Shown: positions 14,379 to 25,413 of the stretch, in pieces
Position numbering within the stretch: position 1 is the first letter of the stretch
How the letters are laid out: every line of letters begins with the position of its first letter
From: Tetragonia tetragonoides
Taxonomy: Eukaryota > Streptophyta > Magnoliopsida > Caryophyllales > Aizoaceae
Direction: 5' to 3'
Assembly: GCA_038025085.1 (NCBI GenBank)
Contig: CM076153.1
Coordinates: 21,861,001-21,925,000 of the forward strand
Length of the DNA stretch: 64,000 nucleotides
Position numbers and translations under genes: made by a program
Notes under the pieces: generated by a model
The model's input: only the letters and a program-made list of their open reading frames with translations
What the model was told of the DNA's origin: nothing
Database searches by the model: none

Positions 14379-15118
14379 GTTGGAGCAAACTGAATATTTT
14401 TTGCACAATACTGGACCAATCTGGGAAATATTGAATCAAATTGGAGTCCACTCGAAAAGAATACATCTTTAAACCTTAATCTTACAAGGCGAATATTATA
14501 ATTGGATTCACCAATTGTATAATGTTGATGTATCAAACAATCTAGCTACTTCAAAACTTTGGGCAACAAAGTTGATGCTGCTATAATCCAGTTGTTATAA
14601 GTGGCCTCTTGATTTAGAAGTTGCTAAGCTGAGCTGTAAATCCATAGAGACTTGTGAACCAATGATGATGATGAATGATGTAAATTGGGTTGTGGAAAAC
14701 GCGGGAGATTTCACCCATTAACACAAGTCAGCTCAACAAGATATGTCGTTTCCAAATCTATGACTATATAAAAAATAATGTAACAAAAAGTTGCAATTCT
14801 TTTTTTCTTTCCATAGAATTTGTGGGGAGTGAGAAAATTGACAAATGAAAAAGACAGGAGTCAAGGTGAATTCCGTGAGCCGGCCAACACGAGTACAGGT
14901 CCACACCCCACCTTGCTTACCGCGGCAAATAGGAGAGAGAAAGAGACTTCCATTGAATATGACACTGCCTTCACTCGCTTTGGTGGTCGTCCCATGGAGG
15001 ATGGGCTTCGTCTTAGTCAGTTTGGGCGGCTCTATTCGGTACTTTTTGAAATTGCGAGGAAGTCATCTCTGTTGAGGATGACTGTGTGTTTTTTTTTTTC
15101 ACTTATTTACACTAATTT
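14379..15118. other. no supported gene; one orphan reading frame at 14820-15125
   Basis: AT-rich DNA. An open stretch of about 100 codons at 14820-15125 (with GRPMEDGLRLSQFGRLYSV) is not recognised and lacks any supporting signal. It may be a fragment of an old gene or chance. Confidence 0.3.
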
Positions 15119-15436
15119 TTACTGATTGGGTAAGGTTCTGTCACTGAATCTCACAGATTGAGTAAGGTCTTGCTATTGATTTCAGCTGATTTGATAAGGT
15201 CCTACCATCGATTTCCACTGATTCGATAAGTTCCTTTGATTCATTAATTCTCATAGATTCAATAAGGTCTTGCCACTAATTCTGTGATTAGTAGAAATGT
15301 GGGTCTTGTCACTGATTTTCACTGATTGAATAAGGTCCTACTACTGATTTTCACTGATTCAGTAAGGTCTAACCACTAATTCCTACTGATTGGGTTGCCA
15401 CTTATTTCCACTGATTGGATAAGGTCCAATAAGTGA
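15119..15436. repeat. minisatellite, about 32-bp unit, nine to ten diverged copies
   Basis: The unit is close to CACTGATTGGATAAGGTCCT followed by ACCACTGATTTC, repeated head to tail with many substitutions and small indels. ATAAGGTC and CACTGATT recur in nearly every unit. No coding frame runs through it. Confidence 0.85.
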
Positions 15437-16120
15437 AAAAGAACACACCTTAAGGCTTAATCTCGAATTATTATTGAAGACGAGTAAGGAATACGACATG
15501 AATGACGGTGGGATAAGTAAAGGTTGATATTGTTCCGCACCTGTCCCAAATGGAGTGGGAATGAAAGGAGGTTAAGTGGGTGGCGAGGTGGAGATGATTT
15601 TTCAAAGTAGAACCCGCAAGTCTGCAATGGTGATAGCGTGGGTATGGATTTGACTTTGTCTCCGCTTCATAGCCACACCAATAATTTGTGTTAATGAATT
15701 AGGATAAAACCACCAAAAATTGTTAAATTTTTTAAGGGCTTTTCTCCTTTTTAATGTCCCTCCTTCTTAACAAATCCGTTTCTGAAAAATGGTAAGGATT
15801 TAAAATGTAAAAATACTATCGGATTCGTTTTAATTAGTACTTTCGGAAAATCTATTTTTTATATTATATGTATTCAAATAAACACAAATTTTTTTGGTCA
15901 AAGTAGTGCATTGGAGACCGTGCAAAAGTAAATTGTTACCATTTTTTAGAAACAGAGGTAGTAATACTTAACAATAATGAGATTGTTTCTTTTCTGGGGG
16001 GAGGGGTGTTTCCGTGTTTGTACCTAATAATTGGATTTTGAGTATATTGGTGGATACGTATCGATAGGCGGATATCTATTTGGAGCCGGATAATTTTATT
16101 TTATTTTTATCGAAGGGGTG
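15437..16120. other. no gene recognised
   Basis: AT-rich intergenic DNA without a convincing coding region. Its right end (16107-16120, TTATCGAAGGGGTG) is the left TSD copy of the neighbouring SINE. Confidence 0.5.
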
Positions 16121-16323
16121 TATTTTTTTTTTTCTTTTGGTTCACGACCAAGGGTATCCACCATCGACCACAGTGACTATCGCCTGTGCTGGCTTGTAGG
16201 CACCTCAAAGGGTGGGACAGCTGGCCAAAGAATTTAAAGCTGCTCCATGCCCAAGGCGAGATTCGAACCCTCGACCTTGGTTAAGGATTAATGAGTCTCT
16301 ACCACTTAACCATACTTCCTTGG
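16121..16323 (-). mobile_element. tRNA-derived SINE (family A), minus strand
   Basis: On the minus strand it starts after CCTTGG with an A-box-like GGTTAAGTGGTAGAGACTC and a B-box GGGTTCGAATCTC, then a tRNA-unrelated body and an A-rich tail (T-run at 16122-16135 on the plus strand). A 14-bp TSD, TTATCGAAGGGGTG, is present at 16107-16120 and 16324-16337. The end of its body, GTCACTGTGGTCGATGGTG, matches the SINE at 25222-25413, so they are one family. Confidence 0.88.
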
Positions 16324-17327
16324 TTATCGAAGGGGTGAACTTGGATATGCTTACATTGGCGGAGCAGGTGGAACATATTATTGGTAGATGTGTGCTAGTA
16401 TATGGCATCCCCCGTTATCATCCCTAACATCACCATACTATCAGTATTCACCCCAAGCTCAAGCTCTATACTTTTACCAATTGTACCTCGGCTTTTGTGC
16501 TCTCTACTCACTTTTTGAGCTCCGCTTTTAGTCTTTCCTCCCCATTTCCTTTGAGCCAAAGTAGTGTATTTTAAGTTAGCAAATAGTATATGCTTTCCTA
16601 AATCAATTGTTTTGATGAATAAACAACACTAGAGCAAGATACCACGTAACCATTAAGAAAACGTTTAGGCAATCTTTTTTTCTTTTTCTCCCCCAAATCG
16701 CCACTCTATCTACCTTTTACATAATTGGGACTTGCGAGTATTAGTTAAACCCATGATTGTCCTCTACTTTCTTTTGTTGTGCAATTAAAATGTTGCCACC
16801 CAACTTAACTTTGGACGCAACACTAGATTGTGCCACCAACTTATCATCAACATGTCAATTTGTGTTTTCTGCATATTTGCCTCCCATTAATTCAATACTA
16901 AGGAACAAAAGTTGACAGTACTCTGTTCTTCTCAACTTGTTTTTTTATTAAGTTCAGTTGGCATTTCAGTTTACATATATAGTGTTGTCACACAAGATAA
17001 GTATCTTGCTCGCCTACAGGCTGGACTTTTACTCAAAAACTTTTTAATCCAAAATAAAATCATGATGATATTTTTGTTATTAAAAACATTTTAATGCATA
17101 CTTTGAAATGAGTTTAATATTGAATTTTGTTTGAATGAGTTTTAAATAGTTAAAGGTCCGATTGAAAAAATCGATTCAGTTCAACTAAATTCAATTCAAT
17201 ATTTTTAGTTGAAAATAATAGACTGTAAAATACTATAAGTTTGAGAGATTTGGCGAAAAGTATAGTGTATTGGAAACATTTTCGTTGAGATATACTAATA
17301 TTTAGGAAAATATACTAACGTATAGTA
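16324..17327. other. no gene recognised
   Basis: AT-rich intergenic sequence; only short chance reading frames. Confidence 0.45.
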
Positions 17328-17435
17328 GCATTTTAGATAATACACTGAGTTATGTTATTGTGAACAGTTAACAGCAACCTATGCATTTTAGATAACACTG
17401 AGTTATGTTATTGTGAACAGTTAACAGCAACCTAT
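17328..17435. repeat. tandem duplication, two units of 53-55 bp
   Basis: GCATTTTAGATAA... to ...CAGCAACCTAT occurs at 17328-17382 and again at 17383-17435. The copies differ only by a 2-3-base indel near the start, so the duplication is recent. Confidence 0.95.
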
Positions 17436-17639
17436 GATTCTAGTGACCGTACCGAAATGTGTAACTTATTTATTAAATATACCAAAATGTGTATAATTAT
17501 TAAGTAGATATATTAAATGTAAATTGTTTAGTAGATAATTAATTATTTTGTCCACTATATTCAGTGGAGTCAAACATTTCACTACTTTTGACTTCAGACT
17601 ATAATAATGAATTATTAAATTAAAATGGATCACAAAACT

Positions 17640-17856
17640 GTCGGCACTTCTTCTTTATTGTGAAGTTGTCGATGGTCGTCGTTGCACTTCGGATCAAGGG
17701 TCAAACAGAATAAATTACCTCTATGTGAGAACTTATTCTTACAAAGGTAATGAGGTTGCATACAACCGACCCTCCCCCCTCCCCTCTTTACTCTGCTTAG
17801 ACGGGAGTTTCTTTGGAAGCAGCGGGGTAATATTAATGTTGATGTACCATCAACAA
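17640..17856 (+). mobile_element. Au-like SINE, degraded
   Basis: AAAGGTAATGAGGTTGCATA, then ACCGACCCTCCCC, CTTAGACGGGAG and AGCAGCGGGGTAAT, resemble the 3' body of plant Au SINEs. The sequence at 25900-25935 (ATGAGGTTGCACATAACACC) looks like a further small fragment. No clear TSD or A/B boxes are visible. Confidence 0.45.
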
Positions 17857-18240
17857 CAATAATAGTGGATGAAACATAACCAAAAGGGTCATTTGATGGC
17901 CAGAAGGCTAAAGAAACACGTACAAAAACTTATCAACTTCTTAAGGTCATTGTCCCTTCCAATCCAATATATACTTTAATCAATACAGTTGCAGTAATAG
18001 TATGTTTAAAATATCAGAGCAATTCGCACCAAAAAAAAAAAATATCAGAGCAATAATAGTCGATGAAACATAATCAAATAGTCATTAGATGTGTCCCACA
18101 AGCTGAATTAATGGCTCTCACTCTTACATATACCCTCCTTTATGACCATAATGCTGAAGAAACACGTACAAAAACTTGTTGGATTTTTAGGGTCATCGTC
18201 GTCACTTCCAATCTAGTGTAACAGTATACTTTCATCAATT
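17855..18240. repeat. diverged direct duplication
   Basis: Segments at about 17861-17998 and 18049-18240 share, in order, ATAATAGT-GATGAAACATAA, GAAGAAACACGTACAAAAACTT, AGGGTCAT-GTC and ACTTCCAATC. The second copy carries an extra stretch of about 60 bases. Confidence 0.7.
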
Positions 18241-18593
18241 CAATTATTGTAAATTTATAATGATCAATTTTCCACAATAATACATCTAGTGTGTCTTGTG
18301 AAATGTTGGTGTATATTGTTACATTTTACTATTTCTCTTGTTGCATGCGCTTTAAAATGCTACAATTATTTTCATATGTTTTATAACTTTGTGGGTCTCT
18401 TGGAAACAGTCTTTTTACTAGGCGACTAGTTATGGATCGATAAAGTTGCGTACATTTGGACTTTTTCAGACCCCGTTCCGAGAATCCTAGGTAAAGTCCT
18501 GTTAAAACTACTACGATAATTAAGCAAGACAAATTAAGGGCGTGATATAATCATTGTCCTTTAAAGTTTTATTAGCTCCCACTACTTTGTTGC

Positions 18594-19081
18594 TGTTGGG
18601 AATTGTGGGTAATCTACCCCCAGGATCCCCTTAATCACTTAGAAAAAGTAGACAGCAAACCTACTAATTCTCCTATGAACACCATTGCTACATAATCGGT
18701 TGGGAAGAAGAAGAAGAGAAAAGGATCATCTGAACCAATGCCTCAATCCCTATTTATAGACCAAAATAGGGCAGTTAACAACAGTTACCAAAACTGTCAT
18801 TAAAAGGATAATTACGAAAAATTATTTAATTAAATTAATTAAATAAATAAATCGCAAAAATAATTTAATAAGGCATTGCAAACTGTTAATTAACCACGCT
18901 AAGTGCTAAGTGCTTTAAAAATATAAATATTATAATATACTTAGCACTTGTCCATAGTTTCCCTCCATAATTTCATTCAAACTACAAAAGGACACTATAC
19001 CATATAAAGTGGTTCTATTTCTCTTTCCCCACCAATGTGAGACTCTCCCAAACTTGCTATTGTAAAGACTATACACCAACA
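18594..19081 (-). repeat. LTR, about 488 bp, probably copia type (solo or remnant)
   Basis: It begins TGTTGGGAATTG and ends ACACCAACA, so the ends are inverted (TGTTGG...CCAACA). On the minus strand a TATA box, CTATAAATAGGG, lies near 18751-18762 in the middle, as in LTR promoters, followed by a CTTCTTCTTC-rich leader. Neither pol sequence nor a matching 5-bp TSD was found, so it may be a solo LTR with decayed flanks or the end of a deleted element. Confidence 0.62.
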
Positions 19082-19106
19082 ACTCCTTGTACAAGAAGTT
19101 AGTGAA

Positions 19107-19204
19107 TTTGCTTCAAGTTGGTCCATGTTGCAAGGGTTAAGGCGCAACTATTTTTTGCTTCAAGTTGGTCCATGTTGCAAGAGCTAAGGCTTAAAGGCGC
19201 AACT
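19107..19204. repeat. near-tandem duplication of a 45-bp segment
   Basis: TTTGCTTCAAGTTGGTCCAT and the following GTTGCAAG--TAAGGC...GGCGCAACT occur at 19107-19149 and 19154-19204, separated by a short T-run. Confidence 0.85.
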
Positions 19205-20719
19205 CGGAAAGGGTGCAAGTTGGAATCACACAGGGTGGTGGTTATCCTGGTTCATGCCCCCTTTTGCTTATTCTTTGCTGCCCTTTAAAGAGAGACAGCT
19301 AATATTTTATGACAAATCCAATAACATAATAATAGAAGTATCAATCATCTTTGTTTAATGGATTTGTTAATAAAATTATCCTCTTACCCTTCTAACAGAA
19401 TCCCAATTATGACCTCCATTTTATAGTTTATGGAATCTTTCAACTCAGTTTATCTTATTTTTCTCAATCCAAAAAATTAGATAAAAACTGATTATTATTT
19501 TTTTCAAGTTTTTTGTGTTTTTTTAAAAGAGGGTGTCTTTTTAGTATTTGCTTCATATTTTATTGATAGCAACCGAAAAGTTGCGCCACTACTTGATGTT
19601 GGTGGATGTACGCATGAGCCAGGTAATCCTTATGCAATTCTGCTTGTTGGCCATGGCAAATACTGAAATACATATACATCCACTCTCTTTTCCCTTGTGT
19701 TTTTCGTTTGTTTATTGTATAAATTATTCTTCCCTTTCTTATTCTTCTTTTTATTCAACTTCTTACTATCTCTAACCCGACACTTTAAATATAAATAATT
19801 ATAATTTCTATAATAATAAAAATTATAAAAACAAATTTTCTATAAATATGTAGGTATTAATCTTAAATTTGTGTTTAAAGTTTATAAACTTTCACATGAA
19901 AATCAAATGAAAGAAAATTTGAAACAGAGAGTAGTTGTAGTCCGTCCGCAAATGCGTGAATTGTGATCAAAACTCAAAGAATCCAATAGTTATTTTAATG
20001 AAATGATATATAAAGATTCGTCAATAATATTTCATGAGAACCATAACTTTTTCATAAATTACTCTCAATTGAACTAAACGACCATTTAGTACTCATGTTA
20101 TTTATTCAGAATCATCTTCATATATAACATCGTTAGACAATCATGCATAATGTTGAATTATTCACAAACAAATTATAATTTGTATGATTATAATTATACA
20201 ATGGATCAATTGTTGAATTATTGATGTGCAATTTGTCAGAAGAAAACTAAAATACTAGTAAAAGATTTGTTTCTCATAAGATTGTCAATGATCTAAAGCA
20301 TGTTGCAACAACGAAAGAGGGGCCCCTAACCCCCAAATGGACGGCAAAATGGGGCATCAGCAGGTAAACATTAAACTAATTAATTAAACGCAATTTATAA
20401 GGGGAACCACATAATAATCTTCCGTAATCCCTCTCTCTCCTACTCTCCTCTCTCACTTGTCATCATTCATCATCACCCACTCGGTACTCACACGTCAGAC
20501 ATGATCTACAACTGACAAAGCACGGTAGTTCCCAAATTCTTAGATAAGCATTGGTTCAAAATATCATAATTTTACATTTAATAGTAGACCAGGCAAATGA
20601 ATCGGGTCGAATCGTGGGTCACTTTGAGTTTGGGTTAGTTGTGGGTTAGTTATTGGGTCGATCATACCGATTCTTTAGCAAGTCATGTTACGAGTCAAAA
20701 ATTCTAATTGTCTCGCAAA
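19205..20719. other. no gene recognised
   Basis: AT-rich intergenic DNA. A GGGTT/GGGTC-rich patch at 20596-20670 resembles the G-rich interior of the hAT MITE at 58163-58808 but has no clear ends. Confidence 0.4.
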
Positions 20720-20972
20720 GGGTACGTTTGTTAGAGCTGAACTTAGTATAATTAAATTGACTTCAACATTACTAAATTGGACACTAGATATACTCAACTG
20801 AACTGGACACAACTTAATTGAGTTGTACACAACTTGATAGGTGATACAAAAAGTATATTTCTAAACTCCGCCCCACTGAACTGAATTAAACATCATTTAA
20901 GTGAATTTAAAATCATTGAATTGACATCTAAATTAAATTGAACTAACTGTATAAGCTCTAACAAACGCATTC
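20720..20972. mobile_element. hAT-like MITE
   Basis: The ends carry a perfect 14-bp inverted repeat, CGTTTGTTAGAGCT at 20725-20738 and its complement at 20954-20967, within slightly longer imperfect ends (GGGTACG... / ...CGCATTC). The element is about 250 bp and AT-rich with repeated AATTGAACT-like words. An 8-bp TSD could not be seen. Confidence 0.55.
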
Positions 20973-21357
20973 AAACTTAGGATCTCAAATCAGATTGGAA
21001 TATGATAGTTTTGGAATAGGATAATTAGCATATCAAAACTTTTTGGATTCATTTCTAGGTCGACTTAGATTTTACCAACTCTATTTAAATCAATAATACA
21101 AAAGGGCATAATCGTCATTGATTAGCAAAACCCAACCCAAAAATAAGCAAATCAAACAGCACACCAAAAGATAAAAGACAAAAGAAAACAAAAAAGAAAA
21201 AGGCGAAAAAGGAAAAAGAAAGGAAAAGTTTAGTACGCGTCTCTATGAATTGAGGCCCATATTTCATCGCCATTACCGACTTCCTCATCCTTCATATTCT
21301 CCCCCATTTCCCCTTCTTCATCCTTCACCACCATTTCCTCTCATCAATTCTCTCTCC

Positions 21358-21378
21358 TCTCTCTCTCTCTCTCTCACC
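21358..21378 (+). repeat. (CT)n tract in the 5' leader of the A20/AN1 gene
   Basis: Pyrimidine-rich leader with CTCTCTCTCTCTCTCTC, about 85-100 bases before the start codon. Such tracts are common near plant transcription starts. Confidence 0.7.
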
Positions 21379-21460
21379 AATTCTCTCTCATCAAGTCTCT
21401 TTCGTTAATTTGAATCAAGTCTTTCTGTGTTTGTCGTTAATTGACCACCTTATACAAAAG

Positions 21461-21982
21461 ATGGCTCAGAAGAGAGAGAAAGAGGAGACAGAATTCAAAA
21501 TAGTACCAGAAACCATAACGTTATGCGTCAACAACTGTGGTTTCACAGGAAACCCAGCGACGAACAATATGTGTCAAAAATGTTTCAAAAACGCCGCTAA
21601 TTCATCTTCAACAGCGATTTTGGCTTCCATTTCAGCTGGTTCATCTAGATCCAGGTCGCCAGATTTCGCGACGACACGGAAAATCGCTGTGTCGTCGTCG
21701 CAAAATCTTCAACCTGTGTGTCGAGATCTGAAGAAACGACCAGATCGGACTGAGTCACCGGCAACCGAGTCAAAACCGGCGAAACGCGAGGTGAATCGGT
21801 GTTCAGGTTGCCGGAAAAAGGTCGGTTTGACCGGTTTTAGGTGTCGATGTGGAGATTTGTATTGTTCTGATCATCGGTACTCTGATCGCCATGATTGTAG
21901 CTTCGATTATAAAGCTGCTGGTCGTGAAGCTATCGCTAGGGAAAATCCTGTCGTTAAATCTGCTAAGATCGTCAAACTCTGA
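21461..21982 (+). CDS. A20/AN1 zinc-finger stress-associated protein, 173 aa
   Basis: Intact, intronless gene. The start was placed at ATG 21461 (MAQKREKEE), because family members begin close to the A20 finger and an upstream in-frame extension from 21410 has no ATG. The A20 finger has Cys22, Cys26, Cys38 and Cys41 (CVNNCGF...MCQKCFK). The AN1 finger at 112-151 has Cys114, Cys117, Cys128, Cys130, Cys135, His138, His144 and Cys146. The linker is Ser/Arg-rich and the C-terminus ends KIVKL. Plant SAPs of this layout act in stress responses; some bind ubiquitin or act as E3 ligases. The exact paralogue (SAP3/SAP5-like) is not resolved. All zinc ligands are present, so the protein is probably functional. 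Confidence 0.95.
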   Translation: MAQKREKEETEFKIVPETITLCVNNCGFTGNPATNNMCQKCFKNAANSSSTAILASISAGSSRSRSPDFATTRKIAVSSSQNLQPVCRDLKKRPDRTESPATESKPAKREVNRCSGCRKKVGLTGFRCRCGDLYCSDHRYSDRHDCSFDYKAAGREAIARENPVVKSAKIVKL

Positions 21983-22657
21983 AAAAAAATAATTAAAAAA
22001 AAAAAAAAGAAAAATCAATCGAATGAATTATTATTTGGAAATTGATTGATGATGAATTGTGAGATCGTGGCTTCGATCGATCGAGGAGAGAGAAAGAGAC
22101 GGAGATTAAAAAAAAGGAAGGTCGAGATTGATGAGTCATCAGGAATGAATTGAAAATTTTCTTTCTGTATTGTAATGTAACTTGATAATCATCTAAATCA
22201 TCAATAGATTCAAAGAACAGTTTTTTTTCTCTTTTTTTGAATTTGTTTCTTTGGTTTACATTTTTATTTGATTGTTGTTCTTAGATCGTCAATTAATCAT
22301 GTAGCCTTGTAATTTGAATGAAAAAAGGATGGGTTAAGATTGATTATTATAATCAAATTTGGTTTTGGTTTCATAATTAAATTATTAGTATCATTTTCCA
22401 TTGTCATAAACTCTAAAGTGTTCTTCAATGGTGAAATGGGATGGGACATGGGGATAACCCAAAACGACAGCTGGGGGTTTGCAAGTTCGGTTGGGGAGAG
22501 AGTTGAAAGGTGGTGGGGCCTACCTCAAAAATGTTGTTTAGTGGCCTTGCCGGCATTAAACGGTAAAATTAGTCCTAGATATTTTATATTATCGGTGAGT
22601 TGTTTACTGAAGGTGGATTAAGAATTTGACAATTAGTTTTCATTTACTCCATATGGC
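21983..22657. other. 3' UTR of the A20/AN1 gene and intergenic DNA
   Basis: The first 200-350 bases, rich in A-runs and TGTAATGTAA-like words, are the likely 3' UTR. No other gene is recognised before the left TSD of the retroposed unit (22658-22675). Confidence 0.5.
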
Positions 22658-22675
22658 AAATAAGAAACGCAAAAA

Positions 22676-25138
22676 AGGAAACCTCTCGCTAAGGGTTTTC
22701 TCCTTATTCTCCCCTGACTACCACACCACCAGTATTTCGGCCCCGGTTCACCGGCGACATGGTGAGGGTCTAGCGACTCTTTAATTTCGCCGGTGAGCGT
22801 TTATCGCGTATTTCTTGCTTGCGTTTGCTAAGTTAGGCTCCTTTCCAGGTATTTTCGTTTTTTGTTGTAGGGTTTGGTGTTTCTACTACTTAAATTTGGG
22901 GTCCTCTTTGTTGTGCTTTGGTGAAATTGATTTGGGGCTTTTATTAGTTGGGTCTTCTGGGACTATTTTGTGTGTTAATCATGGTTCCCGATCCTGTTCT
23001 TTCTGCTATGTTATCTACCCATCTCACTGAAGATGCAAAAGAGGAAGAAATTGTGAAATATCTTATGTGTCTTGAGGGGCCTGAAGAAGTTTTCATTCAT
23101 GTTCAATTCTTGAAAGATGAAGGCAATCACCTCTTTAACCAAGGAAAGTTTGATTGTGCTTATATATTTTATGAGAAAGCTGCTCAATTACTCTCGTTTG
23201 GTTTGCCTTCATGTGTTAATGACAAGAGTCGTTATCGTAATTTGGCTATTGCTTTGAATTTGAATCTAGCAGCTTGTGGCCTTAAACTTCATGACTTTGG
23301 TAGAGTCCAAACTCTTTGTTCCTTGGTTTTGGAATTCGACCCGGCCAATACCAAAGCTCTGTTTCGACGAGCGATTGCTACAATGGAATTGGGTATGGTT
23401 GATGGGGCTTATAACGATTTGGTTAGGGCCATTCGTATTGAACCTAAGAATCGGGATGTAATTAGGGAGTTGAAGAGGGTGGAGCCTATGGTCAATTCTA
23501 TTGCCGCCACCAGAATAGAAAATGTGGGAATTACAACCCCTAAACAGAATGTAAAAGGAAAACAAGTTGTTGTGGTGGAGGAGGTCGGTGAAGCTTCGTC
23601 TCACATGGAAATTTCTCCCATGGACATTAGTTGTGCTACCCTGTCTAAGGACTTTGACCCCGTTGGAGATAATGAATGTTTTCAAGCTTTACATTATGAT
23701 CTCAAGGAACCACTAGGTTGTCAAGATTTCTGCTTGGATACTTCTACTGCCCCTGTTCAGTTGGAAAACCAAAATGCAAACTCCCACGTTGTCTCCTCTG
23801 CTAAACCAACTCCCTCTACTGTCAGCCTTGCAGACATTTGCCCTGTTGCGAGTAATGATTTAATGACACCAAAATTGCACTTTTCTAACCGTAGACGGCA
23901 AGGTACTGCTCTTCGGTTATCAACTAATGATTACAAGGCGGTTATGCGAGGTAAGAAACTGTGTTTCTACAACCCGACCAGCCTTTCTTTCATGGTGGTT
24001 CGAGCTTGTAACTCACCTAGGTGCTTCGTGGTTAAGAACTCAAGTGCGGTTGATAACAAGGATATGGATGTCACCTCTGTTTTCAAGCATGTAGATGAGG
24101 GTAATAGTCCTGTTACCAGTTGTGATGTTTCCGGGGCAACGTCTGAATTAGATCAACCTTTCCCTTGGAGGCAGTGGCTACCGAGATCACTTCACCAAGG
24201 AGTGATGCTTCCACTTCTTCACTGTTCTGTTTTTCTGCTGTTCCCTCAGCCCGCCTCAAGAGACGTCGGAAGCAAGCTACACTGTCCACCCATTTAGTTA
24301 CACGTCAACTACGAAAGACTGGTCCGAATAAGGGCTTTTATTATCCTTGTACTAACAAGTTTTTAGTGTGCAGGTCGCAAAGTGGCATGAAACGCAAGGT
24401 AGCTCCTTTCTCCCCTACTGACTCCATCTGTCTTCCGAGGAAGAAGATTGCATATGGTCATGTGCGTCTTAACTTTCAAGTCTGTGATCCAAGCAAGGTT
24501 GCTGTCACAGATTTGTACCCAGGTGCAGGAGAATCTGTTCCTGTTTTATCAAACAATATTGCTTTGGAGCCGTTCAGAGGCTCAGATGATCTAGCTGACC
24601 AATCAGAAGGTCTAGCTAGTATGCGTGATGGTATCAAGCCCATCACTGCTTTTGCAGCTGAGAAAAACTTGGATACGAGCATAGATAGTGACTGTTCAGA
24701 CGTCACCACGGAGAATGAATTGGCTGTCTCATCAGCTATTTACTCCCAAGACTGGATACTCTTCTCCTAGCTTGTTTTCCTTCTCGGCTCGCACTAAGTC
24801 TCGATTTCACTCACGAAGACTACAATGTACTTCGAAGACCGCTTCTGCTCAACGCCTGTCACCTATTCAAGTGATCTCAGGGAAGAAGCGCAAAAGAAGT
24901 TTGTGTCCCCATGCCCCCTTCCGGCGTCCTCTTCATAACAGCAAACGATCATCAAGTTTTGCGGTAGATGAAGATTGCTCGCCATGGAAAAAATTGGCAC
25001 TTAATTCCCCTAGGTTTAATGGTAAGCTTTTATGTAATAGGTTTGTTACGGAAGCGCATACACTCACTGGTGTGAGTAGGCAGCGTATTCCTTTTAATTT
25101 TTAGTTGTAACTCTTTAAACCGTTGTCAAAAAAAAATA
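22676..25138 (+). mobile_element. retroposed unit carrying a TPR-protein ORF, 18-bp TSD
   Basis: The segment is bounded by an 18-bp perfect direct repeat, AAATAAGAAACGCAAAAA, at 22658-22675 and 25139-25156. It ends in CGTTGTCAAAAAAAAATAAA. This is the hallmark of target-primed insertion by LINE machinery. The 5' part (22676-22980) is a pyrimidine-rich leader starting with GGAAACCTCTCGCTAAGGG, similar in style to plant LINE 5' UTRs. The only coding content is a TPR-containing ORF; no endonuclease or reverse transcriptase is present. It is either a full-length retrocopy of a cellular mRNA or a non-autonomous LINE-dependent element. Length about 2.46 kb, intronless. Confidence 0.82.
22981..25104 (+). 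pseudogene. TPR-domain protein ORF (about 700 codons), two frameshifts
   Basis: The best start is ATG 22981 (MVPDPVLSAML). Residues 41-153 form three TPR-like helices pairs: FLKDEGNHLFNQGKFDCAYI, then ALNLNLAACGLKLHDF, then ALFRRAIATMELGMVDGAYN. This is the arrangement of co-chaperone TPR domains in FKBP- or TOM34-type proteins, followed by REIKRVE-like RELKRVE. After residue 170 comes a long, Ser/Lys/Arg-rich region in which a motif with FS...RRR, KRK and PRKK recurs about three times. The frame shifts near 24160 and again near 24740, each by one base, and ends at 25102-25104. I do not recognise the whole protein and assign no function beyond a TPR scaffold. Confidence 0.75.
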
Positions 25139-25221
25139 AAATAAGAAACGCAAAAACGCATGGCGGCCTCACGCATGAGAAAGTAGTACCAAAGTGATAG
25201 TAGCATTTTCTAACAAAAAAA

Positions 25222-25413
25222 TCAAGATGGGTTGGTGTAGTGGTTCAGCATTTCATCCCTTAAACAAGTGGTTGGGGGTTCGAATTCCAACTCTTACGAA
25301 TGGAAAAAATCTCTTGGCTAACTCCCTATCACTTAGTGCGCTAACAGTTGGGACAAGAGGATTAGTCACTGTGGTCGACGGTGAATGTCCTTAGCAAACA
25401 ACAAAAAAAAAGT
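25222..25413 (+). mobile_element. tRNA-derived SINE (family A)
   Basis: A-box-like GGTTGGTGTAGTGGTT near 25229 and B box GGTTCGAATTCC at 25278-25289. The body ends GTCACTGTGGTCGACGGTG as in the SINE at 16121-16323, followed by an A-tail. A 17-bp TSD, ATTTTCTAACAAAAAAA, lies at 25205-25221 and 25414-25430. It sits about 65 bases to the right of the retroposed TPR unit. Confidence 0.9.

Noticed and set aside
15119..15436. CRISPR-like array of short repeats
   Set aside because: Units are contiguous and diverged with no unique spacers, in a plant nuclear context.
19140..19262. SINE around GGTTCATGCCCCC
   Set aside because: Only a weak B-box match; no A box, tail or TSD, and the segment is better described as a local duplication.
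22948..24297. TPR ORF as an intact 449-aa gene from the upstream start
   Set aside because: The in-frame extension before 22981 lacks an ATG, and the end after about 24160 is out-of-frame read-through past a frameshift.
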